NCBI GenBank assembly: GCA_036501535.1
Contig: DASYAE010000008.1
Span: forward strand, 1-42,604
Length of the DNA stretch: 42,604 bases
Direction: 5' to 3'
Origin: DASYAE01 sp036501535
Lineage (GTDB): Bacteria > Actinomycetota > Actinomycetes > Streptomycetales > Catenulisporaceae
The notes beneath the pieces are model-generated. The model made no database searches. It was not told where the DNA came from and saw nothing but the letters and a program-made list of their open reading frames with translations. How positions within the stretch are numbered: the first letter of the stretch is position 1; every line of letters starts with the position of its first letter. Made by a program: the position numbers and the translations under genes. Shown here in pieces: positions 1-10,881 of this stretch.

Positions 1-73
1 GAACCCGGAAGCTAAGCCCGCCCGCGCCGATGGTACTGCCAGGGAGACCTGGCGGGAGAGTAGGACACCACCG
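1..73 (+). rRNA. rrf: 5S ribosomal RNA, 3' portion
   Basis: The first ~73 bases read as the 3' half of an actinobacterial 5S rRNA: a CGATGGTACTGCC segment, then GGGAGAGTAGGACACC near the end. The 5' half lies outside the window, so this is the tail of an rRNA operon transcribed toward bldD. The 3' end is estimated from the usual 5S terminus and may be off by a few bases. Confidence 0.9.
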
Positions 74-215
74 CACAAACCGTGAAAAAGAACGAAACCG
101 AAGACCCGCCAGGAGAAATACCAGCCCGGCGGGCCTTCGGCATGTCCGAAACGAAACGCGCCGACCGGGCTGGCCGGGCGGGAGGTCCCGTCCCGCCCGG
201 AAAACAAAACAAGGG

Positions 216-248
216 CGCGGTCGGCTCCACAGGGGAGAGCCGACCGCG
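216..248. terminator. GC-rich hairpin between 5S rRNA and bldD
   Basis: A perfect 12-bp inverted repeat (arms 216-227 and 237-248, loop 9 nt) lies between the converging rRNA operon and bldD. There is no U-run, which is common for actinobacterial terminators. It could stop transcription from both sides. Confidence 0.6.
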
Positions 249-304
249 TCGGGTTCCTCGCGTCCTGGAGCGCTCTTCGCGTGAGGCCCGGAAGCGCGGA
301 AAGC

Positions 305-862
305 CTACTCGGCGTCCTCTTCGAGTTCCTCTTCCTCGAACTCCTCGTCCGCCTCGTCGGAGAAGTCGCCCTCGAAGTCGATCGCCCGGCGGGCGTCCGG
401 GTCGAGCACGCCCCACTCGATCAGCTGGTCCACCAGCACCGAGGGCTGCAGGTCGAAGATGACCGACAGGGTGCGCAGGTCGTCCTGGCGGATGGAGAGC
501 ACCCGGCCGTTGTAGTCACCACGCTGGCTCTGGATCGCCGCCACATAACGGTTCAGCGGGGCCGCCTTGTCCTCGCCGAGGCTCTGCAGGGCCTCCAGGT
601 TGAGGATCAGCTTCGGCGGAAGCTCGGCCGCGGCGTTCGGGGTGCCGCCGGGAAGCAGCTCGTGCACCGGCACGCCGTAGAAGTGCGCCAGCTCCGCCAG
701 GCGCTGCACGGTCACCGCCCGGTCGCCGCGCTCGTACGAGCCGACCACCACGGCCTTCCAGCGACCCTGAGACTTCTGCTCCACGCCGTGCAGCGAGAGG
801 TTCTGCTGAGTGCGGATGGCGCGAAGCCTCGCACCCAGCGCCTTGGCGTATTCAGTAGACAT
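305..862 (-). CDS. bldD: BldD, c-di-GMP-responsive developmental master repressor
   Basis: 185 aa. The N-terminal XRE-type helix-turn-helix (about residues 8-70) matches BldD almost residue for residue as I remember it, including SQGRWKAVVVGSYERGDRA. The C-terminal domain keeps both halves of the c-di-GMP signature, RGD at 114-116 and RQDD at 125-128, at the same numbering as I recall for the S. coelicolor protein. In Streptomyces, tetrameric c-di-GMP dimerises BldD, which then represses sporulation genes. This copy ends in an unusually acidic tail (about 162-185, mostly Asp/Glu) absent from the 167-aa streptomycete protein. The gene is divergent from pyrR, as in Streptomyces. A BldD box in its own promoter suggests autorepression. 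Confidence 0.96.
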   Translation of the reverse strand: MSTEYAKALGARLRAIRTQQNLSLHGVEQKSQGRWKAVVVGSYERGDRAVTVQRLAELAHFYGVPVHELLPGGTPNAAAELPPKLILNLEALQSLGEDKAAPLNRYVAAIQSQRGDYNGRVLSIRQDDLRTLSVIFDLQPSVLVDQLIEWGVLDPDARRAIDFEGDFSDEADEEFEEEELEEDAE

Positions 863-1022
863 CGTGCTCTCCCCATCAAAGGCATTTGTCCGGGTGACCG
901 TCGGCTACCGCGCGGGCCGGAGTCGGCCCCGGCCGAGCCCAGGACGGGCTGCTGACTCCGTGGCCACCCAGGTCACGCGGTACGGTGCCCGGTCCGATCG
1001 CCCGTGGCGGCGACCCCGACAG

Positions 1023-1052
1023 ATGTTACGCAGAGTAACCTACGGCCGTCAA
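1023..1052 (-). promoter_or_regulatory. bldD promoter overlapping a BldD box
   Basis: On the minus strand a -35 TTGACG (1047-1052) and a -10 TAACAT (1023-1028) are spaced by 18 bp. The 15-bp palindrome GTTACGCAGAGTAAC at 1025-1039 fits every fixed position of the published BldD consensus (nTnACnC[A/T]GnGTnAn). It covers most of the -10 and part of the spacer, a position that would block RNA polymerase. The predicted start is near 1016, leaving a leader of about 150 nt before the bldD start codon. Confidence 0.8.
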
Positions 1053-1239
1053 GCCAGCCTATGACCGGCTATCCGAACAATGGACCGATACGACTATATG
1101 CATACGACGATTCTCTGCTCTGACCGGGGGGTTCGCGGCCGGGGCCGGGTTGTCTGCACGTGCTGGTAGGGTTGCAGACGTTGATCGCCCGGGCCCGCCC
1201 GGCGCCGCCCGGCGATCTTTTCCCGGCCGTCCTTTAAGT

Positions 1240-1257
1240 CCTGTCCCGTGAGACAGG
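1240..1257 (+). promoter_or_regulatory. Putative PyrR-binding RNA hairpin before pyrR
   Basis: Perfect 6-bp arms CCTGTC (1240-1245) and GACAGG (1252-1257) enclose the hexaloop CCGTGA, which fits the CNGNGA hexaloop known for Bacillus PyrR binding loops. The wider GTCCCGTGAG agrees with the conserved UCCNGNGAG core. The 3' arm runs into the purine-rich ribosome binding site (about 1256-1265) of pyrR, whose ATG is at 1277. Uridine-nucleotide-loaded PyrR binding here would hide the Shine-Dalgarno sequence. Translational repression by PyrR is reported in mycobacteria. Binding here is inferred. Confidence 0.6.
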
Positions 1258-1276
1258 GAAGGGGGTCAGCTTCGGC

Positions 1277-1921
1277 ATGACCGCACCGCACCCGGTTCGG
1301 GCCCGCTCTTCGGGCCTCGACCCGGCCACCGCCCGGGCCGTCCTCGACGCCCCGGCCATCGACCGGGCGCTGACCCGGATAGCGCACGAGATCCTCGAAC
1401 GCACCGGCGGAGCCGACGGCGCCGTCCTGCTCGGCATCCCGACCCGCGGCATCGCGCTGGCCGCCCGGCTCGGCGCGCTGATCCGCCGCTTCGAAGGGCG
1501 CGAAGTGCCCGTCGGCGCCGTCGACGTCACCATGTATCGCGACGACCTGCGGCTCAAGCCCGCTCGCGCGCTCGGCCACACCGACATCCCGGCTGAGGGC
1601 ATCGACGGCCGACTGGTCATCCTCGTCGACGACGTGCTCTTCTCCGGCCGCACCGTGCGGGCCGCTTTGGATGCCCTGGTCGACATCGGGCGGCCACGCG
1701 CGATCCAGCTCGCCGTGCTGGTCGACCGCGGGCACCGGGAGCTGCCGATCCGCGCCGACTACGTCGGCAAGAACCTGCCGACCTCGCTGCGCGAGGCGGT
1801 CGAGGTGCACCTGGCCGAGACCGACGAGCGCGAGGCGGTGCTGCTCGGCGTGCGTGGGCAGCACAGCGCCCCTTCCGCTTCCGCGGCCGCCGGCGCGACC
1901 GAGACCGAGGAGGCCGAATGA
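1277..1921 (+). CDS. pyrR: Bifunctional pyr operon regulator / uracil phosphoribosyltransferase
   Basis: 214 aa PyrR. It senses UMP/UTP and regulates the pyr operon by binding mRNA; most homologues also make UMP from uracil and PRPP. The PRPP-binding loop VILVDDVLFSGRT lies at 114-126 and the domain ends near residue 193. A short Ala/Glu-rich tail follows. It is first in the operon, and its stop overlaps the pyrB start by four bases (ATGA at 1918-1921). The hairpin immediately upstream fits autogenous control. Confidence 0.95.
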   Translation: MTAPHPVRARSSGLDPATARAVLDAPAIDRALTRIAHEILERTGGADGAVLLGIPTRGIALAARLGALIRRFEGREVPVGAVDVTMYRDDLRLKPARALGHTDIPAEGIDGRLVILVDDVLFSGRTVRAALDALVDIGRPRAIQLAVLVDRGHRELPIRADYVGKNLPTSLREAVEVHLAETDEREAVLLGVRGQHSAPSASAAAGATETEEAE

Positions 1922-2931
1922 CCGCCGCACTGATACGGGCCGGCCACCTGCTGTCGACCGCGCAGCTCTCCGCCGCCGACGCGGAGCTCATCCTGGACAC
2001 CGCCGAGGAGCTGGCCCGGCTGGCCGACCGGCCGGTGAAGAAGCTGCCGACGCTGCGCGGGCGCACCGTGGTCAACCTCTTCCTCGAGGACTCCACCCGC
2101 ACCCGCATCTCCTTCGAGACCGCGGCCAAGCGGCTGAGCGCCGACGTGATCAACTTCACGGCCAAGGGATCCAGCGTCTCCAAGGGCGAGTCGCTCAAGG
2201 ACACCGCGCTCACGCTCGAGGCGATGGGCGCCGACGCGGTGGTCGTGCGGCACTGGGCCTCGGGCGGGGCGCACCGCCTCGCGCACGCCGGCTGGATCCG
2301 CAGCAGCGTGATCAACGCCGGGGACGGCACCCACGAGCACCCCACGCAGGCCCTGCTCGACGCGTTCACCCTGCGCCGCCGGTTCGGGACGCTGGACGGC
2401 CGGCACGTCGCGATCGTCGGCGACGTGCTGCACAGCCGGGTCGCCCGCTCCAACGTCCACCTGCTCGCCACACTGGGGGCCAGGGTGACGCTGGTCGGGC
2501 CGCCCACCCTGCTGCCGCTCGGCATCGGGGCGTGGCCCTGCGAGCACGCCTACGACCTCGACGCGGTCCTGCCGGCCTGCGACGCGGTGATGATGCTGCG
2601 GGTCCAGCGGGAGCGGATGAACGAGGCCTTCTTCCCGACCGAGCGCGAGTACAGCCGCCGCTACGGTATGCACGCCGCGCGGCTGGCCCGCCTGCCGGAG
2701 CACGCCGTGGTCATGCACCCGGGACCGATGAACCGCGGCCTGGAGATCTCGGCGCAGGTCGCCGACTCGGACCGGGCCACCATCACCGAGCAGGTCGCCA
2801 ACGGCGTCTCGGTGCGGATGGCGGTGCTCTACCTGCTGCTCGGCGGCAGCGAGCCGGCCATCGGCGGCGTGCCGGACGGCGCCGCCCGGATCGAGACGCG
2901 AGACCGGGACATGGAGGGCGCGGCCCGATGA
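1918..2931 (+). CDS. pyrB: Aspartate carbamoyltransferase catalytic subunit
   Basis: 337 aa. It condenses carbamoyl phosphate with aspartate to carbamoyl aspartate, the first committed pyrimidine step. The carbamoyl-phosphate motif STRTR lies at 59-63, KGES at 89-92, HPTQ at 141-144, and a late MHPGPMNRG stretch completes the active site. The length fits the catalytic chain (about 305-335 aa). No pyrI regulatory subunit is nearby. It overlaps pyrR by 4 nt and pyrC by 4 nt, so translation is probably coupled. Confidence 0.96.
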   Translation: MTAALIRAGHLLSTAQLSAADAELILDTAEELARLADRPVKKLPTLRGRTVVNLFLEDSTRTRISFETAAKRLSADVINFTAKGSSVSKGESLKDTALTLEAMGADAVVVRHWASGGAHRLAHAGWIRSSVINAGDGTHEHPTQALLDAFTLRRRFGTLDGRHVAIVGDVLHSRVARSNVHLLATLGARVTLVGPPTLLPLGIGAWPCEHAYDLDAVLPACDAVMMLRVQRERMNEAFFPTEREYSRRYGMHAARLARLPEHAVVMHPGPMNRGLEISAQVADSDRATITEQVANGVSVRMAVLYLLLGGSEPAIGGVPDGAARIETRDRDMEGAAR

Positions 2932-4238
2932 CGAGCACGGAGACCGGCGCGAACGCTGCCGGCGAATATGTGGTGCGCGGAGCGCGGCCGCTCGGCGGCG
3001 AACCGGTGGACCTCTATATCAGCGGCGGCCGGCTGGCCGATCAGGCCGCGGCCGGCGCCACGGTGATCGACGCGGCCGGGCTGATCGCGCTGCCCGGCCT
3101 GGTCGACCTGCACACCCACCTGCGCGAGCCCGGCCGCGAGGACGCCGAGACCGTGCTGACCGGCACCCGCGCCGCGGCGGCGGGCGGCTACACCGCGGTG
3201 CACGCGATGGCCAACACCGACCCGGTGGCAGATACCGCCGGCGTGGTCGAGCAGGTCTGGCGGCTCGGGCGCGAGGCAGGCTACTGCGATGTACGGCCGA
3301 TCGGCGCGGTGACCACCGGCCTGGGGGGCGAGCGGCTGGCCGAGCTCGGCGCGATGGCCGGCTCGGCCGCGGCCGTACGGATCTTCTCCGACGACGGGCA
3401 CTGCGTCTCCGACGCCGCGCTGATGCGCCGCGCGCTGGAGTACGTCAAAGCCTTCGACGGCGTCATCGCGCAGCACGCGCAGGAGCCGCGGCTGACCGAG
3501 GGCGCGCAGATGAACGAGGGCGAGCTGTCCGGGCTACTCGGCCTGCGCGGCTGGCCCGCGGTCGCCGAGGAGGCGATCATCGCCCGGGACGTGCTGCTGG
3601 CCGCGCACACCGGCTCCCGGCTGCACATCTGCCACCTGTCCACGTCCGGCTCGGTGGAGATCGTGCGGCTGGCCAAGTCCCGGGGCTACCCGGTGACCGC
3701 CGAGGTCACCCCACACCACCTGCTGCTGACCGAGGAGCTGATCCGCGGCTACGACCCGCTGTTCAAGGTGAACCCGCCGCTGCGCACGTCCGCCGACGTC
3801 GAGGCGGTGCGGCGCGGGCTGGCCGACGGCACGATCGACGCGGTGGCCACCGACCACGCGCCGCACCCGGTCGAGTCCAAGGACTGCGAGTGGGCCGTCG
3901 CCGCCATGGGCATGCTCGGCCTGGAGACCGCGCTGTCCGTGGTCCAGCACGCGATGGTGGACACCGGGCTGCTGGACTGGGCCGGCGTGGCCGACCGGAT
4001 GTCCGCGCGCCCGGCCCGGATCGGCGGCCTGCAGGAGCAGGGCCGGCTGCTGGCGCCCGGCGAGCCGGCCAACCTCGTGCTGCTCGACCCGGCCGCGAGC
4101 CGGATGATCGACGCGGACGCGCTGCAGTCGCGCTCGCGCAACACGCCCTACGCCGGCATGAAGCTGCCGGGCGCAGTCGTCGCGACCTTCCTGCGCGGCG
4201 AGCCGACCGTCCTGGACGGGAACGTGGTGCCTCGGTGA
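2928..4238 (+). CDS. pyrC: Dihydroorotase (class I)
   Basis: 436 aa, cyclising carbamoyl aspartate to dihydroorotate. The zinc-binding DLHTHLREPG lies at about 61-70, followed by HICHLST, AEVTPHH and ATDHAPH, the usual metal-ligand series of amidohydrolase-fold dihydroorotases. The ATG at 2928 is chosen because it forms an ATGA overlap with the pyrB stop. The reading frame stays open far upstream, but that part is the shadow of pyrR and pyrB. The C-terminus (SRNTPYAGMKLPG) is typical of the family. Confidence 0.96.
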   Translation: MTSTETGANAAGEYVVRGARPLGGEPVDLYISGGRLADQAAAGATVIDAAGLIALPGLVDLHTHLREPGREDAETVLTGTRAAAAGGYTAVHAMANTDPVADTAGVVEQVWRLGREAGYCDVRPIGAVTTGLGGERLAELGAMAGSAAAVRIFSDDGHCVSDAALMRRALEYVKAFDGVIAQHAQEPRLTEGAQMNEGELSGLLGLRGWPAVAEEAIIARDVLLAAHTGSRLHICHLSTSGSVEIVRLAKSRGYPVTAEVTPHHLLLTEELIRGYDPLFKVNPPLRTSADVEAVRRGLADGTIDAVATDHAPHPVESKDCEWAVAAMGMLGLETALSVVQHAMVDTGLLDWAGVADRMSARPARIGGLQEQGRLLAPGEPANLVLLDPAASRMIDADALQSRSRNTPYAGMKLPGAVVATFLRGEPTVLDGNVVPR

Positions 4239-4348
4239 GCGCCTCACTCTCCCTCGTCACCGGATTCCACCCCCGCTCGCGCGAGGACCGCGAACCGCAG
4301 GTCCGCGCCCTCGGCGAGCCCGTCACCGCGGAAGGAGGCGCCGCATGA
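4235..4348 (+). CDS. 37-residue ORF bridging pyrC and carA
   Basis: A GTG at 4235 overlaps the pyrC stop (GTGA), and the TGA at 4346-4348 overlaps the carA ATG (ATGA). The frame encodes 37 residues, hydrophilic in the middle (FHPRSREDREPQVRALGEP), with no membrane segment or known domain. It contains the carA ribosome binding site GAAGGAGG. In Streptomyces an extra gene, as I recall a small membrane protein, lies between pyrC and the carA gene. This ORF could be a relic of that or simply a coupling leader that carries ribosomes to carA. Whether the peptide accumulates is unknown. Confidence 0.4.
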   Translation: MSASLSLVTGFHPRSREDREPQVRALGEPVTAEGGAA

Positions 4349-5472
4349 GCGCCGACCCGGCGATCCTGCTGCTCGAGGACGGCCGCGCGTTCCGCGGCGA
4401 GGCCTACGGAGCGGTGGGCGAGACCTTCGGCGAGGCGGTCTTCGCCACCGGCATGACCGGTTACCAGGAGACGCTGACCGATCCCTCGTACCGCGGGCAG
4501 GTCGTGGTGATGACCTCCCCGCACATCGGCAACACCGGCGTCAACGACGAGGACCCGGAGTCCCGGCGGATCTGGGTGGCCGGCTACGCCGTGCGCGACC
4601 CGGCCCGCCGGGTCTCGAGCTGGCGCGCCCGGCGCTCGCTCGGCGAGGAGCTGACCGCGCAGGGCGTCGTCGGCATCAGCGGGATCGACACCCGCGCGCT
4701 GACCCGGCACCTGCGCGAGCGCGGCGCGATGCGGGTCGGGATCTTCTCCGGGGCCGCCGCGGCCGCCGGCGAGACCGCCCTGCTGGCCCGGGTGAAGGCG
4801 AGCCCCGAGATGTCCGGCGCGAAGCTCTCCGCCGACGTCACCACGCCGGAGCCGTATACGGTCGAGGCGATGGGGGGGCGCCGGCTCACCGTCGCGGCGC
4901 TCGACCTCGGTATCAAGACCATGACGCCGCGGCGGATGGCCGAGCGCGGGATCACCACGCACGTGCTGCCCGCGGACGCGCCGCTGGAGCAGATCCTCGG
5001 GCTCGGCCCGGACGGCGTCTTCTACTCCAACGGCCCCGGCGACCCCTCCACCGAGGACCTGACGGTGATCCGCGGCCTGCTGGAGCGGCGGGTGCCCATC
5101 TTCGGGATCTGCTACGGCAACCAGATCCTGGGGCGGGCGCTCGGCTTCGGCACCTACAAGCTGAAGTACGGCCACCGCGGCATCAACCAGCCGGTGCAGG
5201 ACCGGCTGACCGGCAAGGTGGAGATCACCGCGCACAACCACGGCTTCGCGGTGGACGCGCCGGCCGACCGGGTCTCGGACACGCCGTTCGGCCGGGTCGA
5301 GGTCAGCCACGTCTGCCTCAACGACGGCGTGGTCGAGGGGCTGCGCTGCCTCGACGCGCCGGCCTTCTCGGTGCAGTACCACCCGGAGGCCGCTGCAGGG
5401 CCGCACGACGCGGCGTACCTCTTCGACAGGTTCGTGGACTTGATGGCGGGATCGACGGAAGGCGGGGCCTGA
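4345..5472 (+). CDS. carA: Carbamoyl-phosphate synthase small subunit (glutaminase)
   Basis: 375 aa. The N-terminal CPSase small domain (about 5-140) carries FATGMTGYQETLTDPSY. The C-terminal class I glutamine amidotransferase domain has the nucleophile Cys256 in GICYGNQ and the His346/Glu348 pair in QYHPE. It supplies ammonia from glutamine to CarB. A strong ribosome binding site GAAGGAGG precedes the ATG. carB follows after a single base, fitting equal production of the two subunits. Confidence 0.96.
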   Translation: MSADPAILLLEDGRAFRGEAYGAVGETFGEAVFATGMTGYQETLTDPSYRGQVVVMTSPHIGNTGVNDEDPESRRIWVAGYAVRDPARRVSSWRARRSLGEELTAQGVVGISGIDTRALTRHLRERGAMRVGIFSGAAAAAGETALLARVKASPEMSGAKLSADVTTPEPYTVEAMGGRRLTVAALDLGIKTMTPRRMAERGITTHVLPADAPLEQILGLGPDGVFYSNGPGDPSTEDLTVIRGLLERRVPIFGICYGNQILGRALGFGTYKLKYGHRGINQPVQDRLTGKVEITAHNHGFAVDAPADRVSDTPFGRVEVSHVCLNDGVVEGLRCLDAPAFSVQYHPEAAAGPHDAAYLFDRFVDLMAGSTEGGA

Positions 5473-5473
5473 G

Positions 5474-8803
<3,330 letters not shown>

Positions 8804-8810
8804 GGCGGCG

Positions 8811-9887
8811 ATGCTCTACCGGCTCCTGTTCGCCGGCGTGTTCCGGCGGTTGGACCCGGAGCGCGCGCACCGGCTCGGCTTCGGCGCGATCCGGGCCGCG
8901 GCCGCGGTCCCCGGGGGCGCCCGGATCCTGCGCGCGGGGCTGGCCCCGCGCGACCCGGCGCTGCGGGTCAAGGCCCTGGGCCTCGACTTCCCGGGGCCGC
9001 TGGGCGTGGCCGCCGGCTTCGACAAGAACGCGGTCGGCGTCGCGGGGCTGGCCGCGCTCGGCTTCGGCTTCGTCGAGGTCGGCACGGTCACCGCTCGGCC
9101 GCAGCCGGGCAATCCGGCGCCGCGGCTCTTCCGGCTGCCCGCGGACCGGGCGCTGGTGAACCGGATGGGCTTCAACAACGACGGCGCCGAGGCGGTGGCG
9201 GCCCGGCTGGCGGCCTGGCGCGGGCGGGCGGCCCGGCGCGGCGGCGAGCGGGTGATCGTCGGGGCGAACATCGGCAAGACCAAGGTCGTGCCCGAGGACG
9301 GCGCTGCGGCGGACTATGCCGCCTCGGCCCGGCTGCTCGCCCCGCACGCGGACTACCTGGTCGTCAACGTCTCGTCGCCGAACACGCCGGGACTGCGCAG
9401 CCTGCAGGCCGTCAGCGTGCTCGAGCCCCTGCTCGGCGCGGTGCGGGCGGCGGCGGACGAGGCGGCCGGCCGGCACGTGCCGCTGCTGGTGAAGATCGCG
9501 CCCGACCTCGCCGACGAGGACGTCGACGCGATCGCCGCGCTGGCCGTGCGCATCGGCCTCGACGGGATCATCGCCACCAACACCACGATCGCCCGCGACG
9601 GGCTGCGCACCCCGGCCGGGCAGGTCGCCGCGCTCGGTCCCGGCGGGCTCTCCGGGCCGGTGCTGCGCGGCCGCGCCCTGGAGGTCCTGCGGCGGCTGCG
9701 CGCCGGCGTGGGCGACGGGACGACGCTGATCGCCGCCGGGGGGATCACCACCGCCGAGGACGCGGCCGAGCGGCTCGAGGCGGGCGCGGACCTGCTGCAG
9801 GGCTACACCGGATTCATCTACGGGGGACCGTTCTGGGCCGCGCGCATCCACCGCGGCCTGGCCCGGCCGCGCGCCGGCCGCGACTGA
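8811..9887 (+). CDS. pyrD: Dihydroorotate dehydrogenase, class 2 (quinone-linked)
   Basis: 358 aa. The N-terminal helical extension (MLYRLLFAGVFRRLDPERAH) that docks class 2 enzymes to the membrane is present. The FMN barrel carries GVAAGFDKN at about 65-73, NRMGFNN near 117-123 and NVSSPNTPGL near 186-195. Ser189 would be the catalytic base, which separates it from class 1 enzymes with Cys. It passes electrons from dihydroorotate to menaquinone. It starts 7 nt after carB, so it is co-transcribed. Confidence 0.95.
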   Translation: MLYRLLFAGVFRRLDPERAHRLGFGAIRAAAAVPGGARILRAGLAPRDPALRVKALGLDFPGPLGVAAGFDKNAVGVAGLAALGFGFVEVGTVTARPQPGNPAPRLFRLPADRALVNRMGFNNDGAEAVAARLAAWRGRAARRGGERVIVGANIGKTKVVPEDGAAADYAASARLLAPHADYLVVNVSSPNTPGLRSLQAVSVLEPLLGAVRAAADEAAGRHVPLLVKIAPDLADEDVDAIAALAVRIGLDGIIATNTTIARDGLRTPAGQVAALGPGGLSGPVLRGRALEVLRRLRAGVGDGTTLIAAGGITTAEDAAERLEAGADLLQGYTGFIYGGPFWAARIHRGLARPRAGRD

Positions 9888-9905
9888 GAGGCGAATGAGA
9901 GCTCG

Positions 9906-10742
9906 ATGACCACTCCCTTCGGCGCGCGGCTGCGCGCCGCGCTGGACACCCGCGGGCCGCTGTGCGTCGGCGTCGACCCGCACGGCGCGCTGCTCACGGC
10001 CTGGGGCCTCGGCGACGACGTCGCAGGGCTCGACCGGTTCGCCGGGACGGTGGTCGAGGCGCTGGCCGACCGGGTCGCCGTGCTCAAGCCGCAGTCGGCC
10101 TTCTTCGAGCGCTTCGGCTCGCGCGGCATCGCCGTGCTCGAGCGCACGATCGCGGACGCCCGGTCGGCCGGCGCGCTGGTGATCCTGGACGGCAAGCGCG
10201 GCGACATCGGCTCGACCGTCGAGGCCTACGCCCAGGCGTATCTGGACCCTGCCTCACCGCTGTTCAGCGACGCGCTGACGGCCTCGCCCTACCTCGGCTA
10301 CGGCTCGCTCGAGCCGCTGTACGCCGCGGCCGAGAAGAACGGCTCCGGCGTCTTCGTGCTCTCCTTCACCTCGAATCCCGAGGGTGCGTCGGTGCAGCGC
10401 GCGTACACGCAGGGCGGCGAGACGGTCGGCGCGGCGATCCTGGCCGCGGCCGCCGCGCGCAACGCCGGGGCGGTCCCGCTCGGCCCGATCGGCGCCGTGA
10501 TCGGCGCGACGCTCGACGGCGTGCCCTTCGACCTCGCGGCGCTTAACGGCCCGCTGCTCGCTCCCGGCCTCGGCGCTCAGGGCGCCAGCGCTGAGGACCT
10601 GCGCAAGGTCTTCGGAGACGCGCTGCACGCGGTGATCCCCTCGACCTCCCGCGAGATCCTGCGCCGCGGCCCGCACGTCGCGGACCTGCGAGAAGCGGGC
10701 GCGCGCGCCGCCGACGCCTGCCGGACCGCCCTCGGCTACTGA
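9906..10742 (+). CDS. pyrF: Orotidine-5'-phosphate decarboxylase, type 2
   Basis: 278 aa, the longer type 2 form common in actinobacteria and mycobacteria. The catalytic Asp-Lys-Asp array is in DGKRGDI at 95-101. It converts OMP to UMP and is the last operon gene here. pyrE (orotate phosphoribosyltransferase), needed for the preceding step, is not in the window. The ATG at 9906 follows pyrD by 18 bases. No clear terminator follows the stop. Confidence 0.95.
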   Translation: MTTPFGARLRAALDTRGPLCVGVDPHGALLTAWGLGDDVAGLDRFAGTVVEALADRVAVLKPQSAFFERFGSRGIAVLERTIADARSAGALVILDGKRGDIGSTVEAYAQAYLDPASPLFSDALTASPYLGYGSLEPLYAAAEKNGSGVFVLSFTSNPEGASVQRAYTQGGETVGAAILAAAAARNAGAVPLGPIGAVIGATLDGVPFDLAALNGPLLAPGLGAQGASAEDLRKVFGDALHAVIPSTSREILRRGPHVADLREAGARAADACRTALGY

Positions 10743-10881
10743 ACCTTCAGGCGTCCGAACGCATGACACAACCGGTTAACGGAGACACGAGGGAGGTGTA
10801 GAAAACGCCGGTGTGCCTATCCTGCAAGAGGGTGGGCATGTCGCGCACATCCTGGAAGAGGAGCGAGCGGAAGGGACCGAG

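Larger units (their letters stand above)
863..1276. other. Divergent control region bldD / pyrR
   Basis: 414 bp without a gene. It holds the predicted bldD promoter with a BldD box (1023-1052) and, on the plus strand, a possible -10 TAGGGT at 1167-1172 with no convincing -35. A second -10-like TTAAGT lies at 1234-1239, followed by the PyrR-type hairpin at 1240-1257. I see nothing else definite. Confidence 0.6.

Noticed and set aside
281..955. 224-codon plus-strand frame
   Set aside because: It is antisense to bldD and its translation is the usual Val/Leu/Arg/His mirror.
1191..1216. GC-rich repeat shared with 26511-26526
   Set aside because: The common stretch is low-complexity GCC/GGC sequence expected by chance at this base composition.
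1671..2927. Possible N-terminal extension of pyrC
   Set aside because: The frame is open but overlaps pyrR and pyrB, and dihydroorotase similarity begins only after 2928, where an ATGA junction provides the start.
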